This document shows positions 35,951 to 45,925 of a stretch of 64,000 nt of DNA, piece by piece. The position numbers and the translations under genes are program-made. Source of the stretch: Phlebiopsis flavidoalba. Lineage: Eukaryota; Basidiomycota; Agaricomycetes; Polyporales; Phanerochaetaceae. Position 1 is the first letter of the stretch; the number at the start of each line of letters is the position of its first letter. Below the pieces are notes generated by a model, which was not told where the DNA came from, searched no databases, and saw only the letters and a program-made list of their open reading frames with translations. The stretch is taken from positions 1 to 64,000 of the forward strand of contig JAOCPU010000072.1 in assembly GCA_035772785.1 (NCBI GenBank), in the 5' to 3' direction.

Positions 35951-37850
35951 CAATTCGTGTTTCTGTGGCCACATTGATTCGCCGCGGCTGGGGCCTTTCC
36001 CGGAGGCATAAAAGAAGAGCCTGTTTGACCATTTTATTCTCCGTCGTCCTCCTCGTGTGCGTACCGAGTCTCTCGACGTTTGTCTTCGGCCAGCTGGGGT
36101 TGGACACGCAAAGACGATCTTCTGACAAAGCACTCCGCACCAGGATTCAGCAACACATCGAATAAACGTTTCGGGAAGAAGCACTGTCAATGATTCGGGA
36201 GGATATCATCGCAAGCTCCAATGTCAAAGGGTGAGTCAGTTTCATGTGGAGAAACCATCTTAACTCACCGGCATTCATACCACAACAAAGCCGTCCGAAT
36301 TCGACTGCTGAGAGTGCTACATGGGCAACACGCCACGCAAGTCGACATAGCGAAGTTCGGGGCTACTGGCATTATTGCTCCTTGTGAACCCAAGCCAACT
36401 CTTGTCAACGTGGTGCCATCTGCCAGCGACAGTGCCCGGTGAGTTACACAAGCGCACCCCGAGAACACTACGGGGCGTGAGCTCACCTCTATGTCAGACG
36501 TTTATTGAAATGGGTGAAGAAGCATCCATACATCCGACCCCAAGTATCTTGCGGACTTCGTAGAAGGCAGAAGTTATCGCGCTAAAGTTTGGCTGACACA
36601 AATTCGCGCGAGCGGTGAACTCTATAGGAAGATGCTAAAAAGGAGGACTCGGCCGTTGAACGTAAAACCCAATTGGTGGAAGGGGCGCACTAATGAGGAC
36701 CTGCGATCAAGCATGTCAGATCTGGTATGGCCTGTGCGAACGTCACAAAGTTTATATCTTGAATGCCTTGCTTTTTCAGACCCTTCGGAGTGGGTATTTA
36801 CCCCGAAGGGGGGGGGGGGGGGGGGACGCTGGTAACCGACCGTACACCACATTGAATGCGTCCGAGAACTCTGCGGCCAAGGATGACTGGGTCATTGCTC
36901 AAGAGAGTCCGTCTCGCAGATGTCCCCATCTGCCATGCTTTGTCCTCCAGCACAGTGGATGCCAACAACAGCAAGACGAGACTCCTCGTCAGGCATTACC
37001 ACCCCCTGTGCGAAAGCGCAAGCGTTCTAGCCTTTCTAGCCTTGGCTGAGGTGGTTTCCATAGGACCTCAAGAGAGCCCATCTCGTGCTACAAAAGAAGC
37101 AGAAGATCCACACGGGTACTGTATGCAAAACCGGCGCGGCTGATGGTGGCAAATCTAGTCTCCTGGCGGACATCCTTGCTGTGGAGGAAGATCAGGTCCC
37201 AATAGAGGCGATGAAGGTGTCCGGAGGGGCGAAGAAAACGACGGCTGGCGAGGGGCAATTCCCATGGGGGAGTCCGGAGAGCTCGTCACAAACCGCACGA
37301 TCAAGGCCATTTTCGAAATTGAGGAGTCGAGCGATGCGGGTGGCTCCCCCGCGAAGCAGCATGAGACGTCAATGAGTGGGACTGAGAAGGCCGACGCAGA
37401 GGGAGAAAATTGGGGGTGTTTGGAGGCGACAGACTCTCCGCGCAAACACAAGTGGCTCTTCGCAGAAGACGGACCTGATATCGGAGATGACAGGGTAAAG
37501 GCCTCCTAGTGAAGCGTGGAGGCTGCCACAGATGGTGGGGAGAAGACCAACGCCGTGTGGGATTGTTTGTTCTCCGCGAAAGCGCAAAGAGCTCTTCAAG
37601 GATGGAACGAACGCTGGGAATGAGCCCCTTCAGGAACCAAGACGCCCAAGCTTTTGGACGGAAGGAGCGGCCCAGCAGACGAAGACGATGGAACCCTCTA
37701 AAGGAAGAGCGCCACATGCTCCAATGCCCAAGCGCATAGAGGTGACATAACCAGGCCAGTTGAGTGCGGTATCCACAGTGAAGAAGGCCTCGCACCCAAG
37801 CGAGCCAAGCTTGACAAAAAAGGAGTAGGCATGTTTGATGTGCGGCGGAA
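35951..37850 (+). other. Unrecognised spliced ORFs
   Basis: Two intron-like modules at 36229-36287 and 36439-36497 (GTGAGT, CTCAC, AG) separate exons of ordinary codon composition. A hydrophobic stretch TILFSVVLLVCVPSL near 36030 could be a membrane span. Further on, KTGAADGGKSSLLADIL near 37125 resembles a P-loop NTPase motif with a broken first glycine block. A G-run of 18 (36808-36825) interrupts the middle. I cannot name a family, and the frames change several times. Confidence 0.3.
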
Positions 37851-38289
37851 GTCAAGGGGTTGCGTCGACGCTATCATCGTCAGGGCGTAGATTCCTCGAA
37901 GTCTGATGTTGTATAGCTATGATTATGACTGCAATTATGATTATGACTATCATGAGACAACAGTGTTTGAACCAGCCGAAGAGCTCACGCATTTCCACGG
38001 CCGACGACTGAATAGTCACGTCGCCGTGTCGCTGGATAGACTCCGTAGATTGTGGCGGACTTGCAACGCCAGGGAAGAGCTGGGTTAGTGTCTTGCTCTT
38101 CATTCCGATAGTAGCTGATTGTCGGCCAAAAACATTTCCGGACTCAGAGGCGTTAAGTTGTGTGTGTCGTCGTGTCCTGATTCCGAGTCCTGGTCAATCG
38201 AGGTAGGGTGGAAGCCATGAGCGCCCTCCGTACCCAAGCATGGAATGCTTTAGTGACCCGTCGCCCTACTGCGTGCCCAGATGACCTAA

Positions 38290-38905
38290 GGCCCTGTTCA
38301 GGAGCACCCGTCCCTGATAGGATTTCCGCTCCCAACTAGCCGCTCGTCCCAAGTCCGTCACGACGCAGCCCTCTAGTCACTGGGTGACTGTGGTGACTCG
38401 GGCTACTCGGACTTGCATCATTTTCGTCTTGTTTCGGTAGTGAAGGCGGCCGGGCCGCTCATTCGGCTCTTACAAGTTATATTCCTCTACGAGTCTACGA
38501 GCAAATAAACATTACCGAAGTGCTCCTTCTTAAGCCTGAGTGCTAGTTGTGAGGTTAGTGCATCTTATCCAGCTAGCAGACAAGCAAAATTAGCCATGGT
38601 CAAGCTGAATAAATGACATGATAGATTGTATACTGTTTACATGGAGCCTTCGCATTCACCCCTACTACAGAAAGGTGTGGCTGTGGTTGATATGATTTAC
38701 GGTATTTATTTCCATTTCTACATACTCACTGGTAGCTTATTAAGGGGTTACTAGCTCTTGAGGTCAATAGGAAAACGCGACACAACCAAAATCTGCGCCT
38801 CGGGTCACAAGTGATCGCCTGCGGTCACACATCAGTAACAGACGTAACGGCGCCAGACTTGGGAGGGATTGGTCCCAACAGGGAGCGGTGCTCCTGAACA
38901 GGGCC
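38290..38905. mobile_element. PIF/Harbinger (Tourist)-like MITE
   Basis: Terminal inverted repeats GGCCCTGTTCAGGAGCACC (38290-38308) and its exact reverse complement (38887-38905). Weaker similarity continues inward (CCCAAGTC blocks). A TAA duplicates on both sides (38287-38289 and 38906-38908), the 3-bp target preference of PIF/Harbinger. The 616-bp element has no long ORF, so it is non-autonomous. No transposase source is visible in the window. Confidence 0.85.
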
Positions 38906-39113
38906 TAAATAAGATCTGGGACATTTCTGAAGTCACGCGGAGGCTGGCTAGGGCGATGGGGGTGGTGAATGATTGAACGGGGGTGGCCCCCTTGACTGGG
39001 ATAGGGTCAACTGATGGCGTACTGACACCCTTATGTCTAGCGAATATGGCATGGCGAGTCTAGTAGGTAGCTGCCTCATGCACCGTGAGGTGCGCAGGAT
39101 AATACGAAGAATT

Positions 39114-39137
39114 AAAAAAAAAAAAAAAAAAAAAAAA
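39114..39137 (+). repeat. A homopolymer (24)
   Basis: A-run close to the truncated edge of the reverse composite unit at 39190. It may mark an old retroposition junction. Confidence 0.9.
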
Positions 39138-39189
39138 GCGAGGTTTCAAGCGCGTCCCCGTCCCCGGTGGGGCTTCGAGCGATCAAACC

Positions 39190-39980
39190 TTGTTCATAGA
39201 CCGGTTGATGCGAGGGCGTTGAGAGGCTGGGCGGCAGCGAGGACCTGGACCTTGCGGGTACGCAGTGCTTGCGGGGAGATCCACCCAGCAAGTGCTAGGG
39301 GGTGAGTGGGCAGGGGGGGACTACCTCGTAGAGCCTCCCCCTTTATATACAGTTTGGACCTGAAAAAAAAGGCCACACTTGCGACGGGGGCCAGAGCAGA
39401 TGCGGAGGTCGATGACCAAGTACACATCAAGTAGACGTCGGTCTGCTCCGCACTTGTTCAGCGAAAGTCAGCTTGGGCACTTTATCGTGCGCCGCGATGA
39501 CATGGAGTCTGAAAATGTTTTCCCCCTCCCACGCCACGCGTATGTGCTAACGCGGAGGCAGCCTCGCGCTCGCCTGCGTGAGCGTCGTCTGGCGGCGCGT
39601 GCTCATTCTCTCTGTCGCCACCGGCACCCGCGTGAGCTCCTCTTCCTCCCCATTGTTCTTAACCAAAGAGAGGCTGATGGATATGGGGAGTAGCAAGCGG
39701 AGAAGAACAAACGGGTGTACCAGGGCATGTGGGAGACGCCAGGCGGGCTGGCGCTGCGCGCGTGGTTCTGCCCTGCGCTCGACGGCGCGCTCGAGCCTGC
39801 GGCTGTATGAGTATTATATGCGGTTGTTGTCTGATCCTGAGGCCTGAGGTTCGGGTTATGGCGTGAGTTTCCTGGCCTTTAACCCATCCGTGCGGGACGC
39901 GGCTTCAAAGTGTACTTGTATCGGATGTTTGTAGTCGTTGTGTTTTTGCACATGCTCGTTTGGATGACATGATACAGATT
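39190..39980 (-). repeat. Composite unit, copy 3 (truncated Y, HTT, X, ALDH 3' flank)
   Basis: Read on the minus strand: ALDH downstream flank (39890-39980), module X (39460-39860), one HTT unit (TATA at about 39340-39346, T-run as TTTTTTTT before it), and only the first 100 bp of module Y, cut off at about 39190. The plus strand of X ends in a peptide YYMRLLSDPEA that is echoed by YGFYMGL at 42955 and by GFHMGSLCDSEV near 59320. Confidence 0.7.
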
Positions 39981-40037
39981 CAAGAAAAAGCTACGTATAC
40001 GAACACCGAGAGCGATAATGATAATACAGTCGAATCG

Positions 40038-40717
40038 TTCTGTTGCTGGTAAGCGGCCTCTTCTAGCGGTGAGAACGGACAGAGTGGGAACGCAGACGGC
40101 AGATACGGAGACCGGCCAGAGGCTCGAGCCTCGGCCAAACACTGAGACAGTCCGTACAGTACGAACCCAGGCGTGGTACAATAAGGTAGGTTAGAAAAGA
40201 AAATAGTCCGTGTGAAGCAGAAAAAAAAGTAGTCCGTATAGAGCAGCGCACAAAAAACGAGACACGAGAGAAAGAACCGTCCACAGAGTCCGTTGCAACA
40301 GGGCGGGAAGGTGGGTAAGCGCAAATAGGTACAGGACACTCGAAACTAAACGCAGGCAAGATACCATCAGCGGCTGCGCTGACGGGTGACGAGAAGAGAA
40401 CGAGGAACCTAAACGCGGGCGAGGGTCAAGCTGGGGGGAGGCTGCGACCCCCCCGACCCAGTATGTGAGCCACTCGCGGGCCACGGCTGAGGGGTTCCCA
40501 GTCAGGAGCACCCCCTGTCGAACTCATCGACGGTGCTCCCGACACCCTCAGCAGGTTTCGTCGGCGTCCGCGGGACTCATCGCACGCTGGTGCGGGAACG
40601 CAGGGCGGCGGCCCTGATGGAGATGACGTATGCCGCGGCGGGGCAGTGCGCGTCGAGTCTCGGCTGAACCTCCCGGTTCGACTTGTGTAAACCGAGTTTT
40701 AAACTCGATATAACACT
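40038..40717. mobile_element. 680-bp insertion with 5-bp target duplication
   Basis: The ALDH 3' flank, continuous at 43160-43190 and 59620-59645, is interrupted here. AATCG occurs at both edges (40033-40037 and 40718-40722). The inserted DNA has a near-terminal palindrome CGAGTTTTAAACTCG (40693-40707) and an internal GGAGCACC/GGTGCTCC pair near 40504-40538, but no transposase ORF. A 5-bp duplication suits a solo LTR, although clean TG...CA ends are not at the borders. Confidence 0.65.
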
Positions 40718-40744
40718 AATCGGACGAGAGACTCGTGCGTTCGC

Positions 40745-40793
40745 TTAGGGCGAGTGGCCGAGGATGATGAGGGTCACCTTGACCGCGGTATAG
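40745..40793 (-). pseudogene. Orphan last exon of aldehyde dehydrogenase (copy 2)
   Basis: On the minus strand, CTCCAG and then codons for YTAVK, followed by a slightly changed version of THINLGHSP and a TAA. As at 11451, module Y lies directly upstream with the same junction. Confidence 0.75.
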
Positions 40794-40849
40794 CTGGAGA
40801 ATAGAGCAATGAGTATAAATATCGACAAGCTTTGGTCGGACCATCGCCA

Positions 40850-41640
40850 TGATAGGGATACCGCTCTATGGCTGGCGTTTCGGCGCACTATACCATAGAA
40901 GGCCACTAGAATGAAGAATAGAAGATGGTTAGTAGGCAGCCGGAGAATTCATGATTGAGGGCGTGCGATCCTGTGCCACCGAGAGAGTTCCGGTCGAGGG
41001 CGAATTTGAGGGCCTCGATTTGGCAGAGGACGTGGAGGGTCCAGGAGACGGCGCTGGCGGTGGGGGTGACGAAATCGGAGTGACATTGGCGAAGGCCGAT
41101 GGAAAAACCGTCCAAGCGGTTTGGTGGCGACAGACTGTTGACAGAGGGTAGTGTGGGGGGGGTGGCGAGACCTTTAGGGGTTGGAGCTGAGCCGGCCTCT
41201 ATGCGCGCGACGTGAGTTGCCAGCAAAACAAGCGGGTGCGGGTGCACCAGTTGTAACGAAGCGGCGAGGCGTCACCGCGACAGAGCACACGGAGGGCGCC
41301 GTCTTCGACTTAACTGCGTTTGCCGTAAGAGAGAGTGCCAGCGATAACGGCGTACGTGTGTCGTCGTTCAAGGGCGTCGACGTCATGAGAGAGAGACAGC
41401 GTCAACGATCACGCTCGACCGCGGGAGGTGACGTTCGTGATGGTAGAGCGACGACGACGGCGAGCTGCGGAGAGCGGCGGCAGCTGTTTGCTGACGGGGC
41501 GAGGCGGAAGAGTTGTCGTCGTTTGCCGTCCGAGGAGGTCTACCCAGCGAGCGCGCCGGTACGCGGTGATGCATGATGCGAGGGCGTGGGATACTGGGCG
41601 GCAGCGAGGGCTCTGCTGCGTGGCGGGACGCCTCATGTGC
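40850..41640 (-). repeat. Module Y, copy 2
   Basis: Reverse copy of 10590-11300. Minus-strand ALNHE and SAVSWTLH match the first copy; on the plus strand VTATEHTEGAVFDLTAF is conserved as well. Frames change more than once. Confidence 0.6.
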
Positions 41641-41659
41641 TGCTGCGGGGGATCCCACC

Positions 41660-41960
41660 CGGCAAATGCTGGGTGAGTGGGCAGGGGGGAAGGAAGGGGG
41701 GAACGACTTATGCTTACCTCGCAGAGCCGCCCCCTTTATATACAGTTTGGACCTTAACAAAGGGTCACACGGCGAAGGCGGGGATCGAACTTGCGACATG
41801 GTTTCTTGCTGGGATTATCCACCCGGCAAATGCTGGGCGATGGTGGACAGGGGCGACTACCTCGCAGAGCCACCCCTTTATATACATTTTTGGACCAAAA
41901 AAGGTGGTCGCATGGCGATGAGGGCGGGGATTGAACTTGCGACATGACTTGACGGGGGTG
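41660..41960 (-). repeat. Two tandem HTT units
   Basis: TATA boxes on the minus strand at about 41733-41742 and 41875-41884, spaced 142 bp. Each unit has GTCGCAAGTTC(A/G)ATCCCCGCC, a TGCGACC or TGTGACC arm and a short T-run before the TCCAAA...TATATAAAGG block. Confidence 0.75.
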
Positions 41961-42061
41961 GAGCTCGGCAGTCCCGGTGACCAAGTACCACGTCGGTCTT
42001 CTCCGCACTTGTCAAAGCGAACGTGACAGAAAGTCAGCTTGGGCTCGACATCGTGTGGCGC

Positions 42062-42629
42062 AGAATGTCGGATCGACTGAACAAGAGGGCTCATGAGCCC
42101 GGCTCAGAGCCTTCGGCCGCTGGACCAACATCAGAGCGCCCGCGGGCCACAACGAGATGCGTGAGGCCACACGCACGAGAGCCCAGAGGCGCAATGACCA
42201 CCTGCGTGAAGAAATCGAGGCCACAAGTCAACAGGGCTTATACTCTACTTATCGCTGGTTACTAATGACATCAACCCTCAAGATGCACTACATAGTGCAT
42301 CGCGACCTACTTGGTAATGTAGGTAAGTTGACACCCTAAACCAGTCCGAGTCTACAAAGCATTCAGATTCGTGCAAGTGCAAGTATGCACATTGCAGAAT
42401 GATGAGGGTCGAAACGTCCCTCTGAGATAGGCAGAAAATTGACCAGAAACTGTAGTTGGTAAGGAAATCCAAATGACTACTCTCAATAAGGCGAACGATC
42501 TATGTGGCCTACACGATGGCCCGCAGCCTAGATGTTATAGGTTTGGCGCTCGGGAGGGCTCGTGGGAGGGCTCATGGGAGGGCTCTGAGCCGGGCTCTGA
42601 GCCCTCTTGTTCAGTCGATCCGACGCTCT
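42062..42629. mobile_element. MULE-like MITE with 49-50 bp TIRs
   Basis: The left repeat 42062-42111 and the reverse complement of 42581-42629 agree at nearly every position (shared inner part GTCGGATCGACTGAACAAG). The element is flanked by a 10-bp direct repeat CGTGTGGCGC (42052-42061 and 42630-42639), the 9-11 bp duplication expected of Mutator-like elements. The 568-bp body has no long ORF and splits module X, which is continuous at 39480. Confidence 0.85.
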
Positions 42630-42639
42630 CGTGTGGCGC

Positions 42640-43110
42640 GATGATAGTGGCGCGCGATGATATGGGGCACTGAGAACGTTTTCCTACACTCCCACGCCAC
42701 GCGTCGCTTGTGTGCTACACGTCGCAGTGCCGTTCGCCTACGTGTGACAAAACCTCTGGCGGCGCCGTGCTCGGTCTCTCCGTCGCCACCGGCGCCCGCG
42801 TGAGTTCCCCTCCCATTCCCTAGAACGAACGAGTGAGTGAGTTGAGAGAGGTAGATGAGGGCAGGAAGCAAGGTTGAGAGCGTCTTGTTTGGGCGCTGCG
42901 CGCGTCTTGGCTTCTGCTCTACTTACGCTCGACGGCGCGCTGAAGCCTGCGTACGGGTTTTATATGGGTTTGGTGCGGTCTGGCTCAGATGGCGTGCAGT
43001 GGGCCTGCCACCGTCTGTATTTGTGCGATCAGTCGCGATTCTGTATCCGTGTTTAAATGAACACGCTCGTCCCTTTGATCGGCACGCCCGGTGTGAGATT
43101 GAGATTGACA
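42640..43110 (-). repeat. Module X, copy 2
   Basis: Continuation of X on the far side of the MITE, running into the ALDH downstream flank. Frames on both strands are broken. Confidence 0.6.
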
Positions 43111-43218
43111 GATGATACAGATCCAAGAAAAGATGCTACAGTATACAAGACCGGCGAGAACCATAAAGATAAGTACAGTTATAATACTAATCGGACTGAA
43201 AGACTCGTGCGCAGTCGC

Positions 43219-45385
43219 TTAGGGCGAGTGGCCGAGGTTGATGTGGGTCGCCTTGACCGCAGTGTAGCTGGAGAAAAGAAGTAATCAGAATCACTGAAGG
43301 AGGGACAGCAGGAAGGAAGTGCGACGTACTGCCCTGGAGCGCATACTCGCCAAGCTCACGCCCAATACCGGACTGCTTGTAGCCACCAAACGGCACCTGC
43401 GGATGCAGCTGGTTCGCCACAGTTGATCCACGTCGTGCCGGCGCGGAGCTTACTGCGAGCAGCGGAGCGGCGCGAGTCGATGTTCTTCGTGGAACATCGC
43501 GGCGGCAAGGCCGTACACGGTGTCGTTCGCCTGGCGCACGACGTCGTCGTCGTCGTCCTCGAACTTGATCACGACGCCGGACGGGCCCGAAGATCTCCTC
43601 CTGCAACCCGATCGATCCGCATCTCCTTCTTCGTGCCCGTGAAAGATGGTCGGCTTGATGAAGTAGCCCTCCGTGCCCCAGCGCTCGCCGCCGACGTGTA
43701 CGGTGGCGCCTATTCTTGCCGGCCCGAGTCGATGAACTCCATGATGCGCTGCAAGAGGGTTAGATCTGAGTATGTATAGAGATTGTGCGATAGAATACGG
43801 ACGTCGTATTGCTGCTTGCGCACAGCTGCGAGCGGCACTGGGTACTTAGGACCTCCTGGGTTGAATGCGGGTCGCCGAGGGGCACTTTGTCCGCTCCCGG
43901 ATCAGACCTCAGTGGGTTGAACGGATCAGTCATGGCGTGAACCAGCGAGGATGAATCTCATGATTTCCTGGTGATCCGCTCTGCACAGAGTAAGCCGGGC
44001 GGGGCGAGGGCTGAGGAACTGTGCGTAGGATGCCGGGGTGGGAAAGGTTTGTGGGGCTTTGTGAACGTCAAGATACGCGAGCCGGCGAATCAGCATGCCT
44101 AGGCACCCCGTCGGTTCACAGCTTGCATCACAATGAAAGCAACAAGTGCGATGGGAGGCATAGACGAGCACGTGCAAACAAGATACCCGTGGAATATGGT
44201 AAAAAAATCCTCAGTGGGAACGATGGGACGGCCTGCTCGAACGGTCGCGCAGTCGGTCAAGATGACGATTCGTAGGTTTGTTCTCTTTGCCGCCGAGCTC
44301 GAGCGACCCGGTTCTCCTTGAGGTCCTCGTCTTCGCGAGGCGCCTCGAGGACCTTGCTGCGGCCGAACGATGGTGGTGCTGCCGGGGTGAACGCGACTCT
44401 TGTCGTCGCATGTGCATGTGGTGCGAGATGTGGTGGCCGACGGTGTGGCCCGTAGCCGTTGAGCCGATGTTGATGTGACGTATACGCCTTTCACAGGGCG
44501 GGAGAGGTGCCGGCCTAGCTCCCTCGGCAGAGCTTCGCGGCGAGCAGCTCATGCGCGGTCAGCCCGGACCGTGCAATCGGACGGCTTGAGGGCACGACGA
44601 CGGTGTTGCCCGCCGCGAGCGCGGGGCCGAGCTTCCATGACAGCGATCATCACTGGAAAGTCCCTGTCAGATCAGGCGATCGTAAGGATGGGATCGGCGC
44701 GGCTGGGACGTACGTAGTGAGAAGTTACCAGGGGATGATCTGGGACCGACGTGACGACCAGTGAGAGCGTTCATCGTGGGTCGTGTAGACGATCTTGTCC
44801 ATTGGAGGTCTCGATTGTGTTGCCGTGGATCTTGTCGGCCCAGCCGGCGTAGTATCCGGAAGGTGCCAATCGACATCGGCGTCACGCCATTCGCCCTTTT
44901 TCGCCCACGCAAACGACTCTTCTTGACCAGCTTGTCGAAGAGGTTCCTCCGTGCTCGCGCGCGACCTTCGTCTCTGGTGCTTCTCGAGCAGGTCCGACAG
45001 AACTCATTGCTATCGAGACAGTTGCCCTGCCACGCTCAGTAGCCTGGGGCAGTGTGATGGCCCCACGGAATCGGTGTGCGAACGCCCGCCGCATGCGTCG
45101 CGGGCCGACGACGGCCATCAGTCGGACCTGCTCCTTTAAGGGCCGTGCGCCTCATGGGAGAGGCTTGGGGTTTGAATCGACCTCATGCGGCGCCTCGAGC
45201 GGGTTGATGGACATGACCACTGTGGCTTTCGAGACCCCGCCGTCACGTGTAAATCTGTCGTCTATGCGTTGGTCTGAGGAGGAGATGGGATTGAGGACCG
45301 CACCTTGGGTTCCGAGAACGCCGGAGTATCAAAGAACTATTTATGTTGGGGGGCCCGTCTCATGAGAAACTGACGTTTCGGACGC
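43219..45385 (-). pseudogene. NAD-dependent aldehyde dehydrogenase, heavily decayed copy
   Basis: Minus strand. Recognisable in order from 5' to 3': an N-terminal region around 45360-44950 similar to the second copy, WADKIHGNTIET-like DNA near 44830, HTVGHHISHHMHM near 44420, the ELGGK region near 44290 (general-base Glu), EEIFGPV near 43600, [16 protein letters not shown] near 43380-43350, and the last exon ending in the TAA at 43219-43221. The active-site cysteine exon is badly eroded near 44070-44090. The gene is far more diverged than the copy at 59665 and has indels throughout. It forms the left flank of intron-rich locus II. Confidence 0.8.
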
Positions 45386-45925
45386 TTGGCACTGCCACCA
45401 TTGGGCGAAAAACGTACTCAAGAGTACGGCCCTCCTACAGTCCTCATTTCCTCCATTGCCGCCGTGCATGGCCATCTCACTAGGGCACACTGACGCCACT
45501 GTCCATCAACACAAGTGTATGTCACGCCACTGTGCGCGGCATCCGATTCTGCGCCCCCGGAATCGCGTGCGGGCGTTCTAGGTGGAGACAGGCGGCTCGT
45601 GTGGGCGTGGTGGGGCCGTATGGGGAAGACAGGCGCGAAATCGTCGGGCGAGAGCGAAAGATGCGAAGAGCTCTGGCACTAGGGTGTGACGGAGCATTAT
45701 GTCGTGGGGCCAGTGGGCGGCGAGCTCAAAAGGTTTACTACATCTGGGGCACGAGGGCTCAGAGGTCACTTAATGCGTTGTGCCAGTGGGGTGAGCTTCT
45801 GCTAATGGGCCGCCGAACGTGTGGCTCCAAGGCTGTGTTTCTATGCTCTGCACTACTGGGCCATCTTTAAGTGCGCGTTTATTTCCACGTTTTTCTGACA
45901 GTCAGAGGGTCAGTTCTGTTTAATT
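45386..45925. other. Transition between ALDH and locus II
   Basis: Similarity to the upstream flank of the second ALDH copy fades at about 45385. No gene is recognised; a 112-codon plus ORF (45532-45870) is open but unassigned. Confidence 0.35.

Noticed and set aside
37050..37200. Dynamin-like or other named P-loop NTPase
   Set aside because: Only a degenerate GGKSSLL-type match in one short frame; no further motifs of any GTPase or ATPase family.
35925..39137. LINE or processed retroposon inferred from the T26 and A24 runs
   Set aside because: No reverse transcriptase motif and no target duplication around either run.
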